Origin: an uncultured Pelagibacteraceae bacterium
GTDB lineage: Bacteria; Pseudomonadota; Alphaproteobacteria; Pelagibacterales; Pelagibacteraceae
Reading direction: 5' to 3'
Assembly: GCA_902571135.1 (NCBI GenBank)
Contig: CACGAU010000008.1
Location: 1-64,000, forward strand
DNA length: 64,000 nucleotides
Shown: positions 37,455 to 49,704 of the stretch, one piece after another
How positions within the stretch are numbered: the stretch's first letter is position 1
Layout of the letters: each line of letters starts with the position of its first letter
Notes under the pieces: generated by a model
Seen by the model: the letters and a program-made list of their open reading frames with translations, nothing else
The model's database searches: none
What the model was told of the DNA's origin: nothing
Program-made: the position numbers and the translations under genes

Positions 37455-38948
37455 ATGAAATTAATAGAACACTTCGTAAACGGTAAAATAATTCCGGGAT
37501 CTTCAGATAAAAAAGGGAAAGTTTTTAATCCAGCAACTGGCGAACAAGAGTCAGAGGTAAGACTTGCCTCAAAATCTGATCTAGACAGTGCTGTTGAGGT
37601 AGCAAAAAAAGCATTTGAAACTTGGTCTTTAAAACCTGCCCTACAAAGAGCTAGAATAATATTTAAATTTAAAGAATTAATTGAAAAAAATTCTGATGAA
37701 TTAACGAAGTTAATAGTTTCAGAACATGGAAAAGTTTATGAAGATGCAAGAGGCTCTTTAACCAGAGGACTTGAGGTGGTAGAATTTGCTTGTGGAATAC
37801 CACATTTATTAAAAGGTGAGTTTTCAGAAAATGTTGGTACCAATGTTGATAGTTGGTCAATCAGACAACCATTAGGAGTTGTTGCGGGTATCACACCTTT
37901 TAATTTTCCTGCTATGGTACCAATGTGGATGTTTCCAATAGCAATAGCTTGTGGAAACACTTTTATTCTTAAACCATCAGAAAAAGACCCTTCTTGCGCA
38001 ATAAGATTGGCAGAACTACTTACTGAGGCTGGTCTTCCAGAAGGAGTATTTAATGTAATAAATGGAGATAAAGAAGCTGTTGATGCAATTTTAGAAAATA
38101 AAGATATCAAAGCTGTTAGTTTCGTAGGATCTACTCCTATTGCAAAATATATTTATGAAAATTCAGCTAAAAATGAAAAAAGAGTTCAAGCTTTGGGTGG
38201 AGCAAAAAACCATTTAGTTGTTATGCCAGATTGTGATTTGGATGGTGCAGTAAATGGTTTAATGGGTGCTGCTTATGGTTCAGCTGGAGAAAGATGTATG
38301 GCTCAATCAGTTGCGGTTGCGGTTGGAGACATCGGCGATGAACTTGTATCAAGATTATCAAAAAAAGCTGAAGCTTTAAAAGTTGGTCCTGGAATGGATA
38401 AAGCATCAGAAATGGGACCTTTAGTTACAAAAGAACATTTAGAAAAAGTTACAAGCTACGTTGATTTAGGTGTCGAGGAAGGCGCTAAGCTAGTGGTTGA
38501 TGGTAGAGGTTTAAAACTCCAAGGCTATGAAAATGGTTTCTATATAGGTGGATGTTTATTTGATCATGTAAATAAAGATATGAGAATTTACAAAGAAGAA
38601 ATATTTGGTCCAGTCTTATCAGTTGTTCGAGTAAAAACTTTTGAAGAAGCTACAAAATTAATTAACGACCATGAGTATGGAAATGGAGTTAGTATTTATA
38701 CAAGAGACGGTGATGCAGGCAGAACTTTTGCAAGTAAAATTCAAGTAGGTATGGTTGGTATTAACGTACCTATCCCAGTTCCAATGGCATTTCATAGTTT
38801 TGGTGGTTGGAAAAGATCATTATTCGGAGATAGCGGAATGCATGGTATGGAAGGAATAAAATTTTACACTAAACTTAAAACAGTAACATCTAGATGGCCT
38901 TCAGGTGTCCGATCAAATGCGGAATTTGTTATGCCAACAATGAAATAA
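37455..38948 (+). CDS. mmsA: Methylmalonate-semialdehyde dehydrogenase (CoA-acylating)
   Basis: A 497-residue aldehyde dehydrogenase of the MmsA type that makes propionyl- or acetyl-CoA from methylmalonate or malonate semialdehyde. It shows GITPFNFPAMVPMWMFPIA, typical of MmsA, the NAD motif FVGSTPIA and the catalytic C281 in GSAGERCMAQS. It could also handle malonate semialdehyde from three-carbon skeletons such as those of DMSP cleavage, which is inference. Confidence 0.92.
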   Translation: MKLIEHFVNGKIIPGSSDKKGKVFNPATGEQESEVRLASKSDLDSAVEVAKKAFETWSLKPALQRARIIFKFKELIEKNSDELTKLIVSEHGKVYEDARGSLTRGLEVVEFACGIPHLLKGEFSENVGTNVDSWSIRQPLGVVAGITPFNFPAMVPMWMFPIAIACGNTFILKPSEKDPSCAIRLAELLTEAGLPEGVFNVINGDKEAVDAILENKDIKAVSFVGSTPIAKYIYENSAKNEKRVQALGGAKNHLVVMPDCDLDGAVNGLMGAAYGSAGERCMAQSVAVAVGDIGDELVSRLSKKAEALKVGPGMDKASEMGPLVTKEHLEKVTSYVDLGVEEGAKLVVDGRGLKLQGYENGFYIGGCLFDHVNKDMRIYKEEIFGPVLSVVRVKTFEEATKLINDHEYGNGVSIYTRDGDAGRTFASKIQVGMVGINVPIPVPMAFHSFGGWKRSLFGDSGMHGMEGIKFYTKLKTVTSRWPSGVRSNAEFVMPTMK

Positions 38949-38957
38949 AGGAAATAA

Positions 38958-39920
38958 ATGACAAAAATATCTTTAATTGGTGCAGGCCAAATAGGTGGAA
39001 CTCTTGCACATTTAATAGGAACAAAAGAATTAGTTGATGAAGTAGTTTTATTTGACGTAGCTAGCGGTATTGCAAAAGGAAAAGCATTAGATATTGCACA
39101 ATCTTCATCTGTAGATGGTTTCAATGTTAGGTTTTCAGGAACTGATAACTATGAGGATATAAAAGATTCAGATGTAATAATAATTACAGCAGGTGTTCCA
39201 AGAAAACCTGGAATGAGCCGAGATGACCTTCTTGGAATAAATTTAAAAATTATTAAACAAGTTGCTGAAGGGGTAAAGAAAAATGCTCCTAACGCTTTTG
39301 TGATCTGCATCACCAATCCTTTAGATGTCATGGTTATGGCATTTCAAAAATTTTCAGGTTTGCCATCAAATAAAGTTGTTGGTATGGCAGGTATCTTAGA
39401 TAGTTCGAGATTTAAATTATTTTTATCACTAGAACTAAATGTGCCAGTAAGAGAAATTGAGGCAATGGTTATGGGTGGTCATGGTGACACTATGGTTCCT
39501 ATGCCAAGATTTACAAAAATTTCAGGTAAACCATTGTTGGATCTTGTAAAGGATGGAAAGATTTCTTCAGAAAGAGTTGAGGAAATTAATCAAAGAACAC
39601 GAGATGGTGGTGCGGAAATAGTTAAATATTTAGAAAAAGGATCAGCCTTTTATGCACCAGCAGCTTCAGGTGTTCAAATGGCAGAAGCATATTTAAATGA
39701 TCAGAAAAAATTATTACCCTGCGCTGTACAATTAAATGGAGAATATGGTGTGAAAAATGTTTATGCAGGTGTTCCTGTTGTCATTGGAAAAGATGGTGTA
39801 GAAAAAATTGAAGAGATTGATTTAGATGAAAAAGAAAAAAAAGAATTTATGCATTCAATAGATGCTGTAAAAGCTTTATGGGAAGCTGCATCTAAAATAG
39901 ATCCTGATTTATCTAAATAA
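38958..39920 (+). CDS. mdh: Malate dehydrogenase
   Basis: This 320-residue NAD-dependent enzyme of the LDH-like class makes oxaloacetate. It has [13 protein letters not shown], the substrate arginines in [13 protein letters not shown], and the catalytic histidine in [17 protein letters not shown] lies before the ATG. It sits between mmsA and sucC in a TCA-cycle block, as in many alphaproteobacteria. Confidence 0.97.
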   Translation: MTKISLIGAGQIGGTLAHLIGTKELVDEVVLFDVASGIAKGKALDIAQSSSVDGFNVRFSGTDNYEDIKDSDVIIITAGVPRKPGMSRDDLLGINLKIIKQVAEGVKKNAPNAFVICITNPLDVMVMAFQKFSGLPSNKVVGMAGILDSSRFKLFLSLELNVPVREIEAMVMGGHGDTMVPMPRFTKISGKPLLDLVKDGKISSERVEEINQRTRDGGAEIVKYLEKGSAFYAPAASGVQMAEAYLNDQKKLLPCAVQLNGEYGVKNVYAGVPVVIGKDGVEKIEEIDLDEKEKKEFMHSIDAVKALWEAASKIDPDLSK

Positions 39921-39922
39921 TA

Positions 39923-41083
39923 ATGAATATTCACGAGCATCAAGCTAAACAAATATTAAAAAAATATGGAGCTGTAGTTCCCGAAGGAGTATTTGCGCTT
40001 AATGTTGATGAACTTGTTGAAAAAGCAAAATCACTCAAAACTGAGAAATATGTGCTTAAAGCACAAATCCATGCTGGAGGTAGAGGAAAAGCTGGTGGTG
40101 TTAAAATTCTAAACTCTATTGAGGAACTAACGGTAGCAGCTAAAGAATTACTTGGAAAAACACTAGTTACTCATCAAACTGGCCCTGAAGGTAGAGAGGT
40201 AAAAAGATTATACGTAGAAGAATCATCAAATATAGATAAAGAATTTTACTTATCGTGCCTGGTTGATCGGGCAAGTTCTAAAATTGCATTTATATCAAGT
40301 GACCAAGGAGGGATGGACATTGAAGAAGTTGCAAGCAGTTCACCTGAAAAAATTATAACTACAAAAGTTGATATGGGTGATGAAATTTCTGATTCAGATT
40401 GTGAAAAAATAATTAATATTTTTAATTTAAATGAAGACGCAAAAAGACAAGCAATAACATTAATTAAATCAATATATAAAATGTTTGTAGGTACTGACGC
40501 AAACATGGTTGAAGTAAATCCGTTAATTTTGACAAAAGAGGAAAAAATTGTTTGTTTAGATGCAAAAGTTAATTTCGACTCAAACGCTTTATTCAGGCAT
40601 CCAGAAATTGTTGAATTAAGAGATTTAAATGAGGAAGATCCTACTGAGATAGAAGCTAGCAAGCATGATCTTGCGTATATCAAGCTAGATGGAAGTATTG
40701 GCTGTATGGTGAATGGGGCAGGATTAGCAATGGCAACAATGGATATAATTAAATTATATGGTAAAGAGCCAGCAAATTTTTTAGATGTAGGTGGTGGTGC
40801 ATCCAAAGAAAAAGTATCTGCTGCATTAAAGATAATTCTCTCAGATAAAAATGTTAAAGGTATTTTAATTAATATTTTTGGAGGAATAATGAGATGTGAT
40901 GTTCTTGCTCAAGGAGTAGTTGATGCGGCTAAAGAAATTAATATTAGCGTACCTTTGGTTGTAAGATTAGCAGGCACAAATTTCAAAGAAGGAAAAAAAA
41001 TTCTTGATAATTCTGGATTAAAATTAATTTCTGCAGAAAATTTAGATGACGCTGCTAAGAAAATTGTTGAGGCGATAGAATAA
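39923..41083 (+). CDS. sucC: Succinyl-CoA synthetase beta subunit
   Basis: A 386-residue ATP-grasp subunit. It begins [16 protein letters not shown] as usual, with GGRGKAGGV, a metal-binding VEVNPLI segment and [10 protein letters not shown]. With SucD it interconverts succinyl-CoA and succinate with ATP formation. It starts 2 bp after mdh and sucD starts 1 bp after it ends. Confidence 0.97.
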   Translation: MNIHEHQAKQILKKYGAVVPEGVFALNVDELVEKAKSLKTEKYVLKAQIHAGGRGKAGGVKILNSIEELTVAAKELLGKTLVTHQTGPEGREVKRLYVEESSNIDKEFYLSCLVDRASSKIAFISSDQGGMDIEEVASSSPEKIITTKVDMGDEISDSDCEKIINIFNLNEDAKRQAITLIKSIYKMFVGTDANMVEVNPLILTKEEKIVCLDAKVNFDSNALFRHPEIVELRDLNEEDPTEIEASKHDLAYIKLDGSIGCMVNGAGLAMATMDIIKLYGKEPANFLDVGGGASKEKVSAALKIILSDKNVKGILINIFGGIMRCDVLAQGVVDAAKEINISVPLVVRLAGTNFKEGKKILDNSGLKLISAENLDDAAKKIVEAIE

Positions 41084-41084
41084 A

Positions 41085-41960
41085 ATGTCGGTTTTGGTAA
41101 ATAAAAATACTAAAGTAATTTGTCAGGGATTTACTGGCTCACATGGAACATTTCATTCAGAGCAGGCTATAAAATATGGAACCAATCTTGTTGGTGGAGT
41201 TACGCCAAAGAAAGGTGGACAAAAACATTTAGACAGACCAGTTTTTAATAGCGTATTAGAGGCAAAAAATGAAGTAGGAGCAGATGCAACTATGATTTAT
41301 GTGCCTGCTAAATTTGCAGCAGCAGCAATCATTGAAGCTATTGATTCATCAGTTGAACTTATTGTTTGTATTACAGAGGGTATTCCAATTCAGGATATGC
41401 TTAAGGTCAGACAAAAATTAAGTGGATCTAGTAGCAGATTAATTGGACCTAATTGTCCAGGAATAATCACACCAGATGAATGTAAAATTGGGATTATGCC
41501 CGGAAGTATTCACAAAAGAGGAAGTGTTGGAATTGTATCAAGGTCAGGAACATTGACATATGAAGCAGTAGCCCAAACAACTGAAAATGGACTTGGTCAA
41601 TCAACTTGTATTGGTATTGGTGGTGATCCAATTAATGGAACAAATTTTATAGATTGTTTAGATTTATTTTTAAATGACTCTGAAACAGAATCTATTTTAA
41701 TGATAGGTGAAATTGGTGGAACAGCTGAAGAAGAAGCGGCTGACTTTATAAAAAATCATAAGATTAAAAAACCAATAGTTGGATTTATTGCTGGAATTAC
41801 TGCTCCTCCAGGAAGGAGAATGGGGCATGCTGGTGCCATTATATCAGGTGGAAAGGGTGGAGCTGAAGATAAAATTAAAAAAATGGAAGAATGTGGTATT
41901 ACAGTTGCCAAATCACCATCAATTATTGGAAAAACTTTATTTGATAAACTGTCTAATTGA
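41085..41960 (+). CDS. sucD: Succinyl-CoA synthetase alpha subunit
   Basis: A 291-residue CoA-binding subunit carrying the phosphorylated active-site histidine H248 in [10 protein letters not shown]. It also has [14 protein letters not shown] and [10 protein letters not shown]. The 34 bp gap to sucA holds an AGAGGGA sequence too far from the sucA start to be a normal ribosome binding site. Confidence 0.97.
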   Translation: MSVLVNKNTKVICQGFTGSHGTFHSEQAIKYGTNLVGGVTPKKGGQKHLDRPVFNSVLEAKNEVGADATMIYVPAKFAAAAIIEAIDSSVELIVCITEGIPIQDMLKVRQKLSGSSSRLIGPNCPGIITPDECKIGIMPGSIHKRGSVGIVSRSGTLTYEAVAQTTENGLGQSTCIGIGGDPINGTNFIDCLDLFLNDSETESILMIGEIGGTAEEEAADFIKNHKIKKPIVGFIAGITAPPGRRMGHAGAIISGGKGGAEDKIKKMEECGITVAKSPSIIGKTLFDKLSN

Positions 41961-41994
41961 AAAAAAATATTAGAGGGATATATTAAATAAAAAG

Positions 41995-44913
41995 ATGTCT
42001 TCATCAAAAAATCTTGATTTCGAAAAAACTTCATTTTTAAACAAATCTAATAGTGCATTTATAGAAGAAATGTATTTAAAGTTTGTAAATAAAGATGCTG
42101 ATCTTCCAGAAAGTTGGGCAAATTATTTTGAGGGAATTGGTGAAGAATTAAATGTTATAGCAAAAGAAATTAATGGTCCATCATGGGGACCTACTAAAAA
42201 AAAGATTGATATAGATGAATTACAAAAAAAAATAGAAGAACAAGATAAAAATGATTTTGATAATGTCAAATTAGACACCTCAGAAAAATTTAATTTTCAA
42301 TTACTTGCTGATTCAAATAAAGATTCTATCAGTGCTGTAGCATTAATTAGAGCATATAGACTAAGAGGACATTTATTAGCAGATCTTGATCCTCTGGAAA
42401 TGAGAGAGTCGGAATATTTAGATGAGCTCCATCCAGATTTTTATGGTTTTAAAAAAGAAAATTACGATAAGAAAATTTTTCTAAACGGGGTAATTAATCG
42501 TAAATATGCAAATATAAGAGAAATACTTAAGTTTATGAAGAAGACCTATTGTGGAAAAATAGGTTATGAGTTCATGCATATCTCAAACCCAGTCGAAAGA
42601 AAGTGGTTTAGAGACAGGATAGAGCAAGATAAAAATGCACTTCAATTTACAAAAAATGGTAAAGAAGCAATTTTAAATAAATTAGTGCAGGCAGAAGGAT
42701 TTGAAAAATTTTTAGCTACAAAGTATGTGGGAACAAAAAGATTTGGTTTAGACGGTGGTGAAAGTTTAATACCTGCTCTTGAACAAATAATAAAAATTGG
42801 TGGTCAAAATAATATAAAAGAAGTTAAAATAGGCATGTCTCATAGAGGCAGACTTAACGTTTTGGCAAACGTTTTACAAAAATCTTACAAAAAAATTTTT
42901 AATGAGTTTGCTGGTGAGTTTAGTACCGACTCTGAAGATAGTGCTGGAGATGTAAAATATCATCTTGGAGCGTCGTCTGATAGAGAATTTGATGGAAATT
43001 TAGTACATGTAAGTTTAACGGATAATCCTTCACATTTAGAAGCAGTTAACCCAGTTGTTTTAGGACAAACAAGAGCCAAACAATTTTTTCACAAAGACCG
43101 TGAAAGAAATAAAGTTATACCAATTCTCATTCATGGGGATGCAGCTTTTGCTGGACAAGGAGTTGTAGCAGAATGTTTTGCAATGTCTGGACTACCAGGA
43201 CACAACACTGGAGGAACAATTCATATTATTGTTAATAATCAGATAGGATTTACTACTAGTCCAAGATTTGCAAGGTCTTCACCTTATCCATCTGATGTTG
43301 CAAAAATGGTAGAGGCACCGATCCTTCACGTTAATGGTGATGATCCAGAAGCAGTTGTTTATGCAACCAGAATAGCAACAGAATTTCGATTAAAATTTAA
43401 TAGAGACGTTGTAGTAGATTTAATTTGTTATAGAAGATTTGGACATAATGAGGGAGATGAGCCTTCATTTACTCAACCTTTAATGTATAAAAAAATTAGA
43501 TCTCATCCCAGTGTTTACAAAATTTATGGAAATAAATTAGTAAACGAAAAATCTATAACCGAAGAATTATTAAATCAAAACGTTAAATCATTTAAAGATT
43601 TACTTGATGAACAATACAAAAGTGCAAAAGATTATAAACCTAAGATAGAATGGTTTGAGGGCACATGGTCAAGATATAAACCTGAAAGAGGTAAAGATAA
43701 AAGGGGCATAACAGGTTTTGACGAAAATAAATTAAAAATAATTTCAGATAAAATAAATGGTATTCCTGAGGAAAAAAATATCCATAAGACTATCTCTAAA
43801 ATATTTAATGCCAGAAAAGAAAGTATCGAAAAAGGCACTGGAATCGATTGGTCTTCAGCTGAATCTTTAGCGTTTGGATCTTTGCTAGAAGAGGGATATC
43901 CAGTTAGACTTGTAGGACAAGACTCTGGAAGAGGAACATTCAGTCAACGACATTCTGTTTTAAGAAATCAAATAGATAATTCCAGGTACATTCCTCTTAA
44001 TAATATTTCTAAAAATCAAAAGCAATTTGAAGTAGTAGATAGTTTTTTATCTGAACTTGCAGTTTTGGGCTTTGAATATGGTTACAGTTTAGTAGAGCCA
44101 AACACACTCACTCTTTGGGAAGCTCAATTCGGTGACTTTGCTAATGGAGCTCAAGTAGTAATTGATCAATTTATTGCATCTGGTGAGAGAAAATGGAATA
44201 GAGCATCTGGTATAGTAATGTTATTACCTCACGGATATGAAGGACAAGGACCAGAACATTCTTCAGCAAGATTAGAAAGATTTTTACAACTATGCTCAAA
44301 CGATAATATGCAAGTAATGAACTGCACAACTCCAGCAAATTATTTTCATGCTTTAAGAAGACAAATGCATAGGAGTTTTAGAAAGCCACTAATCATAATG
44401 ACACCAAAATCATTATTAAGAAATAAGTATTGTGTTTCAAATTTAGAGGATTTTAACAAAAAAAATACTTTTCACAGAGTGCTGTGGGATCATGCTATAG
44501 ATCCTAAGTCTAAAGGATTTATTAAACTAAAAGAAAGTTCTAAAATAAGAAAAGTAATTCTTTGTTCTGGAAAAGTATATTTTGATTTGTTAGATGCCAG
44601 AGAAAAGCTTAAAAGAGATGATGTAGTGATGTATAGAATTGAACAATTGTATCCATTTCCAGCAAAAGCTTTGGTTAAGGAGTTAAAACCATATGCTGAA
44701 AATGCTAAATTCTTTTGGTGCCAAGAAGAACCAAAAAATATGGGTGCTTGGTTTTCAGTTAGAGATTATATCCAATGGACATTAGACACTTTAAAGGCTA
44801 ATAATAATAAAATTTCTTATATAGGAAGAAGCCCAGACGCAACTCCTGCAACAGGATATGCCAAAAGGCATAATTCTCAACAACAAGAAATAATTAACAA
44901 GGTATTTGATTAA
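41995..44913 (+). CDS. sucA: 2-oxoglutarate dehydrogenase E1 component
   Basis: This 972-residue thiamine diphosphate enzyme decarboxylates 2-oxoglutarate and transfers the succinyl group to SucB. Recognisable parts are the N-terminal docking segment ([16 protein letters not shown]), [56 protein letters not shown] and [13 protein letters not shown]. Its length matches the family (about 930-990). Confidence 0.98.
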   Translation: MSSSKNLDFEKTSFLNKSNSAFIEEMYLKFVNKDADLPESWANYFEGIGEELNVIAKEINGPSWGPTKKKIDIDELQKKIEEQDKNDFDNVKLDTSEKFNFQLLADSNKDSISAVALIRAYRLRGHLLADLDPLEMRESEYLDELHPDFYGFKKENYDKKIFLNGVINRKYANIREILKFMKKTYCGKIGYEFMHISNPVERKWFRDRIEQDKNALQFTKNGKEAILNKLVQAEGFEKFLATKYVGTKRFGLDGGESLIPALEQIIKIGGQNNIKEVKIGMSHRGRLNVLANVLQKSYKKIFNEFAGEFSTDSEDSAGDVKYHLGASSDREFDGNLVHVSLTDNPSHLEAVNPVVLGQTRAKQFFHKDRERNKVIPILIHGDAAFAGQGVVAECFAMSGLPGHNTGGTIHIIVNNQIGFTTSPRFARSSPYPSDVAKMVEAPILHVNGDDPEAVVYATRIATEFRLKFNRDVVVDLICYRRFGHNEGDEPSFTQPLMYKKIRSHPSVYKIYGNKLVNEKSITEELLNQNVKSFKDLLDEQYKSAKDYKPKIEWFEGTWSRYKPERGKDKRGITGFDENKLKIISDKINGIPEEKNIHKTISKIFNARKESIEKGTGIDWSSAESLAFGSLLEEGYPVRLVGQDSGRGTFSQRHSVLRNQIDNSRYIPLNNISKNQKQFEVVDSFLSELAVLGFEYGYSLVEPNTLTLWEAQFGDFANGAQVVIDQFIASGERKWNRASGIVMLLPHGYEGQGPEHSSARLERFLQLCSNDNMQVMNCTTPANYFHALRRQMHRSFRKPLIIMTPKSLLRNKYCVSNLEDFNKKNTFHRVLWDHAIDPKSKGFIKLKESSKIRKVILCSGKVYFDLLDAREKLKRDDVVMYRIEQLYPFPAKALVKELKPYAENAKFFWCQEEPKNMGAWFSVRDYIQWTLDTLKANNNKISYIGRSPDATPATGYAKRHNSQQQEIINKVFD

Positions 44914-44918
44914 TTTTA

Positions 44919-46217
44919 ATGAGTGAAAAAATAGTAGTCCCAGTTCTAGGTGAAAGTATAACAGAAGCGACTGTTGCAAAATGGTTGAAAAACGCAGGTG
45001 ATACAGTCGAAGCAGATGAACCAATTGTAGAACTTGAGACAGACAAAGTAAACTTAGAAGTGCCATCCCCAATTTCTGGTGTGTTAACAGAGATAAATTC
45101 ACAAGATGGATCAGTCGTTGAAGTAGGAGCATTATTAGGTTCTGTATCAGCAGAAGGTGGAGCAGCTAAATCTGCACCAAAAAACCAAAAAGAAATCAAG
45201 CAAGAGAAAATACTTCCTGTAGAGAGCAATGTGATAAAATTAGATGCAAATAAAAAAGAACCAAAGGTATTTGAAGAAAAAGATATAGAAAAACCCAAAG
45301 ATAAACCATTGGTTTTAACTGAGGAAGTAAAACCAGATGTTGCTCTAAAAAGAAATGTTAATCCAACCTTGTCTCCAGCAGTGAGAAAAATAGTAACTGA
45401 AAATAACATCGATATTAATTCAATTCAAGGTTCAGGAAAAGATGGGAGAGTTTTAAAAGGAGATTTAATAAGTTTGATGGGTGCAAATCCAAAACCATCT
45501 GAAAGAAAAATTCAATATGGTGAAGAAGAACGAATTAAGATGACAAGGTTGAGACAAACTATTGCAAAAAGATTAAAGCAAGCTCAAGAGAATGCCGCTC
45601 TTTTAACAACATTTAACGAGGTTGATATGAGCAGTGTGATGGAAATGAGGAAAGAAAATCAAGAGGATTTCCAATCTCGTTATGGGATAAAATTAGGATT
45701 TATGTCCTTCTTTGTAAAAGCATGTGTAGTTGCTTTAAAAAATTTCCCTGCAGTGAATGCTGAAATAGATGGAGATGAGATTATCTATAAGAACTATTAC
45801 AATATTAGCTTTGCTGTCGGAACAGATAAGGGTTTGGTTGTTCCAGTTTTGAGAAATGCAGATGAATTATCCTTTGCAGATATTGAAAAAAATATTAAAG
45901 AAATTTCAGAAAAAGCGCGAGATGGAAAGCTAACGATTGAAGATCTTCAGGGAGGAACATTTACAATAAGTAATGGAGGTGTGTATGGGTCTATGCTTTC
46001 AACCCCAATACTAAATTTACCTCAATCTGGAGTGTTGGGCATGCATAATATAGTGGAAAGACCTGTTGTTGTAGAAGGTGAAATCAGAATAAGACCAATT
46101 ATGTATTTAGCATTATCATATGATCACAGAATTATTGATGGAAAAGAATCTGTATCTTTCCTTAAAATGATTAAAGAAAACTTAGAAGACCCTAGAAGGT
46201 TGTTTTTAGATATTTAA
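44919..46217 (+). CDS. sucB: 2-oxoglutarate dehydrogenase E2 (dihydrolipoyl succinyltransferase)
   Basis: 432 residues: one lipoyl domain with K43 in [12 protein letters not shown], a linker, a peripheral-subunit-binding domain (about 145-185, [12 protein letters not shown]) and the catalytic domain ending in [16 protein letters not shown] with the active-site histidine. It forms the core of the complex with sucA (5 bp upstream) and lpd (directly downstream). Confidence 0.97.
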   Translation: MSEKIVVPVLGESITEATVAKWLKNAGDTVEADEPIVELETDKVNLEVPSPISGVLTEINSQDGSVVEVGALLGSVSAEGGAAKSAPKNQKEIKQEKILPVESNVIKLDANKKEPKVFEEKDIEKPKDKPLVLTEEVKPDVALKRNVNPTLSPAVRKIVTENNIDINSIQGSGKDGRVLKGDLISLMGANPKPSERKIQYGEEERIKMTRLRQTIAKRLKQAQENAALLTTFNEVDMSSVMEMRKENQEDFQSRYGIKLGFMSFFVKACVVALKNFPAVNAEIDGDEIIYKNYYNISFAVGTDKGLVVPVLRNADELSFADIEKNIKEISEKARDGKLTIEDLQGGTFTISNGGVYGSMLSTPILNLPQSGVLGMHNIVERPVVVEGEIRIRPIMYLALSYDHRIIDGKESVSFLKMIKENLEDPRRLFLDI

Positions 46218-47618
46218 ATGTCAGAAAAATTTCAAGCTGTAGTTATTGGAGGTGGACCGGGTGGTTATGTCTGTGCAATCAGACTTGCTCAATTAGGATT
46301 AAAAACTGCATGTATAGAGTCTAGAGGGTCTTTGGGAGGTACTTGTTTAAACGTTGGTTGTATCCCATCAAAAAGCTTACTTAATCTGTCTGAAGAATTT
46401 CATAAAGTAAAAAGTTTAGCAAACAAAGGTATTGAAGTTGGAGAAGTAAAATTAAATTTAGACAAAATGATGAAAAGTAAAGATAAAGCTGTAACTGTAC
46501 TTACAAAAGGTGTTGAATTTCTTTTAAAAAAAAACAAAGTTACTTATTTTAAAGGACACGGAAGTTTTAAATCTAAAAATGAAATTTTAATAAAGGATGA
46601 TAAAAATAAAGAAACTGTCATCCAATCAGAAAAAACAGTTATTGCAACAGGGTCAGTTCCAGTTTCATTACCAGGAATAGAAATAGATGAGAAAACAATT
46701 GTCTCATCAACAGGTGCCTTAAAGTTAGAAAAGGTACCTAAGAAAATGGTTGTAGTAGGAGGAGGCTATATAGGATTGGAGATGGGATCTGTATGGTCTA
46801 GACTTGGAGCAGAGGTGCAAGTTGTTGAATTTTTAGATCATATTACACCTGGAATGGATAAAGAAATTTCTTCAGAATTTATGAAAATTTTAAAAAAACA
46901 GGGTATGAAATTTAATATGCAAAATAAAGTTGAAACAATTAAAAAAAATGCAGCAGGTGCAGTGGTTTCAACAGTAGATAAAGATGGTAATAAAAATAAT
47001 TTTGAGTGTGATGTTGTTTTAATCTCTGTTGGCAGAAAACCCAATACAGATGGTTTAAATTTAGAATCTGTAGGAGTAGATCTTGACGAAAGAAATAGAA
47101 TTAAAACTGATAAAATTTTTAAGACTAACGTTGAAAATATTTATGCAATAGGAGATGTAATTGTTGGTCCAATGCTTGCACATAAAGCTGAGGACGAAGG
47201 TATAGCAGTTGCAGAAAACATAGTTGGTCAATCTGGACATGTAAATTATGATACAATCCCTGGAGTAGTTTATACAACACCAGAAGTAGCATCAATCGGT
47301 AAAACTGAGGAACAATTAAAAGAATTAAATAAAAAATATAAAGTAGGGAAATTTTCGTTTATGGCTAATTCAAGAGCTAAGGCCATAGATGATGCGGAAG
47401 GTTTTGTTAAAATTTTAGCTGATGAGCAAACAGATAAAGTATTAGGTGCACATATAATTGGACCTCATGCAGGAGAATTAATTGCAGAGATCGGTGTAGC
47501 AATGGAATTTGGCGCAAGTGCAGAAGATATCGCCCGAACTTGTCATGCTCATCCAACGTTTTCTGAAGCAGTTAAAGAAGCTGCTTTATCAGTAGATAAA
47601 AGAGCAATACACTCTTAA
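46218..47618 (+). CDS. lpd: Dihydrolipoyl dehydrogenase (E3)
   Basis: This 466-residue flavoenzyme reoxidises lipoamide. It has the FAD motif [17 protein letters not shown], the redox disulfide [13 protein letters not shown], the NAD motif [17 protein letters not shown], and HAHPTFSEA at the interface with the catalytic histidine. It starts one base after sucB ends. Any pyruvate dehydrogenase elsewhere may share it. Confidence 0.97.
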   Translation: MSEKFQAVVIGGGPGGYVCAIRLAQLGLKTACIESRGSLGGTCLNVGCIPSKSLLNLSEEFHKVKSLANKGIEVGEVKLNLDKMMKSKDKAVTVLTKGVEFLLKKNKVTYFKGHGSFKSKNEILIKDDKNKETVIQSEKTVIATGSVPVSLPGIEIDEKTIVSSTGALKLEKVPKKMVVVGGGYIGLEMGSVWSRLGAEVQVVEFLDHITPGMDKEISSEFMKILKKQGMKFNMQNKVETIKKNAAGAVVSTVDKDGNKNNFECDVVLISVGRKPNTDGLNLESVGVDLDERNRIKTDKIFKTNVENIYAIGDVIVGPMLAHKAEDEGIAVAENIVGQSGHVNYDTIPGVVYTTPEVASIGKTEEQLKELNKKYKVGKFSFMANSRAKAIDDAEGFVKILADEQTDKVLGAHIIGPHAGELIAEIGVAMEFGASAEDIARTCHAHPTFSEAVKEAALSVDKRAIHS

Positions 47619-47640
47619 TTTTTTTTCATATTATAAAAAT

Positions 47641-49596
47641 ATGAAATATCCGATTCTCGTACCAAATATTTTTAATCATCCATTTACTTATGAAAGTAAT
47701 TTAACTCTTAAAGTTGGAGATTATGTAATGGTACCTTTTGGAAAATCAAAAATTACTGGTGTTGTTTGGGACGAATTTGAAAAAAATAATAATAAAAATT
47801 TTAAGATTAAAAAGGTAATCAAGAAATTAGACGTTACTCCATTAAAAAAAAATACAATTAATTTTTTAAATTGGTTTGCAAAATATAATCTTATCCCAAA
47901 AGGTATGGCATTAAAGTTAGTGCTCTTAAGTAGTGATGCGGTAGAGAACAAAGAAACTCAACTTTATCAAATATTTGATAGCAAAATTAAGCAAAACTTA
48001 ATCAAGCTATCTAGTGATCAAAATAAATCTCTAAAAAAAATGAATGTTTCAAATAAAAAATTTAGAGTTCATGTTTTACAAGGCACAACTGGATCAGGAA
48101 AAACTTTAGTTTATTTTGAAGCATTAAAACCACTGATAGAGAAGGGTTTTCAAGGATTAATTTTATTACCGGAAATAGGTTTAACTAGTCAGTTTGAACA
48201 AAAATTTTTAGAATATTTTGGTTTTAAGCCCGCGGTTTGGCACTCAGGTATTTCAAAAAAAAAGAAAGAATTAATTTGGAGTGGCGTTTCTAATGGTAAA
48301 ATAAAAATAATTATTGGTGCAAGGTCTTCATTATTTTTACCATTTAAAAAATTAGGAATGATAATTGTTGATGAGGAACATGATCAATCATTTAAACAAG
48401 ATGAAGGCATAACCTACAATGCTCGTGATATGGCAATTTCTAGAGCATCTTTTGAAAATATTCCAATAAATTTGATTACTGCTGTTCCTTCAATAGAAAC
48501 TTTTGAAAATATTAAAAAGGGTAAATACGAGGTTTCTAGATTAAATGAAAGATATCAAAACGCAGCTTTACCTAATTATGAAATTATTAATTTAAATAAT
48601 ACCAAACTTGAAAAACAATCATGGCTATCAAATAAAATTATTGAAAAAGTTAATTTACATTTGGAAAAAAAAGATCAAGTTCTGTTTTTTTTAAACAGAA
48701 GAGGTTTTTCTCCAAATGCTTTATGTAATAAGTGTTTTACAAGTTATACATGTCCAAATTGTAGTATCAATTTAGTTTATCATAAAAATAAAAATAACTT
48801 ATTATGTCATTATTGTGGATACAAATCCGATCTTAAAAGGGACTGTACAAAAGAAGGCAATTGTGAATTTATTTTTAGTGGCCCTGGTGTTGAGAGAATT
48901 TCAGAAGAGGTAAAAAGAAAATTCCCTGGAAAAAAAATAGATATTTTTTCAAGTGACACAATGAATAAAAAAGATTCTAAAGAAAAAATAGTTAAAATTA
49001 TTAATAATGAAACGCATATTTTAGTTGGAACTCAATTAATTTCAAAAGGTTTTCATTTTCCAAGCTTAAATTGCATTGTAGTTGTTGATATCGATCTTTC
49101 ATCTCAAGGACATGATTTAAGAGGTGCAGAAAAAAATTTGCAGCTCTATCATCAACTTTCAGGACGTGCAGGAAGAACAGGAAAGCCAGCAACGGTATAT
49201 TTTCAAACTTATGAAAATAATACTAAGATGATTTCAGAAATTACAAGTAAAAATCCAGATATTTTTTTAGAAAGAGAACTAGAGATAAGAAAAAAAAATA
49301 AACTACCTCCATTTCAAAGGTTTATTTCTTTAATCTTATCAGGAGACAATGAAATTAAATTAGAAAAAGAAGCTATTAATTTTAAAAATTTCATTGAAAA
49401 TAAAATTGAAGGAAAAATATTAGGGCCTGTAAATGCCCCATTATTTAGATTAAAGAGAAAATTTAGAATTAGATTTTTAATCAGAGGCTTAAAATCCATG
49501 AAACTACAAAGCTCTCTTGCAAAAATTATTCCAAAATATAAATTTTCTTCTGGAATAAAACTTTCAGTTGATGTTGATCCAATTAACTTCAATTAA
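47641..49596 (+). CDS. priA: Primosomal replication restart helicase PriA
   Basis: This 651-residue DEAH helicase reloads the replisome at stalled forks. It has Walker A GTTGSGKT, Walker B VDEEHD, and zinc-binding cysteines CNKCFTSYTCPNC and CHYCG. The last cysteine pair is spaced C-x5-C (CTKEGNC) instead of the usual C-x2-C. It is shorter than the E. coli protein (732). It often lies upstream of atpH in alphaproteobacteria, as here. Confidence 0.94.
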   Translation: MKYPILVPNIFNHPFTYESNLTLKVGDYVMVPFGKSKITGVVWDEFEKNNNKNFKIKKVIKKLDVTPLKKNTINFLNWFAKYNLIPKGMALKLVLLSSDAVENKETQLYQIFDSKIKQNLIKLSSDQNKSLKKMNVSNKKFRVHVLQGTTGSGKTLVYFEALKPLIEKGFQGLILLPEIGLTSQFEQKFLEYFGFKPAVWHSGISKKKKELIWSGVSNGKIKIIIGARSSLFLPFKKLGMIIVDEEHDQSFKQDEGITYNARDMAISRASFENIPINLITAVPSIETFENIKKGKYEVSRLNERYQNAALPNYEIINLNNTKLEKQSWLSNKIIEKVNLHLEKKDQVLFFLNRRGFSPNALCNKCFTSYTCPNCSINLVYHKNKNNLLCHYCGYKSDLKRDCTKEGNCEFIFSGPGVERISEEVKRKFPGKKIDIFSSDTMNKKDSKEKIVKIINNETHILVGTQLISKGFHFPSLNCIVVVDIDLSSQGHDLRGAEKNLQLYHQLSGRAGRTGKPATVYFQTYENNTKMISEITSKNPDIFLERELEIRKKNKLPPFQRFISLILSGDNEIKLEKEAINFKNFIENKIEGKILGPVNAPLFRLKRKFRIRFLIRGLKSMKLQSSLAKIIPKYKFSSGIKLSVDVDPINFN

Positions 49597-49600
49597 CCGC

Positions 49601-49618
49601 AAAAAAGAGGCCTTTTTT
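49601..49618 (+). terminator. Possible terminator after priA
   Basis: AAAAAAG (49601-49607) and CTTTTTT (49612-49618) pair around a 4 nt loop. The stem is almost all A-T, so it is weak, but its place 5 bp after priA and its T-rich end fit a terminator. Confidence 0.45.
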
Positions 49619-49704
49619 ACGAATCCGCTACTTGAAGACATAAGGGTCATATGCTATTTAGGGCGTGATTTTTAAATAATCTTCAACATTATAGAGGAAC
49701 CAAG
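49619..49704 (+). promoter_or_regulatory. Leader/promoter region of the atp operon
   Basis: The gap before atpH has TTGAAG (49632-49637) 17 bp from a poor TATTTA box, giving only a weak promoter match. TTGAAGA (49632-49638) and TCTTCAA (49680-49686) form an inverted repeat with a 41 nt loop. AGAGGA lies about 5 nt before the TTG start of atpH and serves as the ribosome binding site. Confidence 0.35.

Noticed and set aside
40246-40806. 186-residue open frame antisense to sucC
   Set aside because: sucC is complete and conserved across this stretch; the frame is a shadow.
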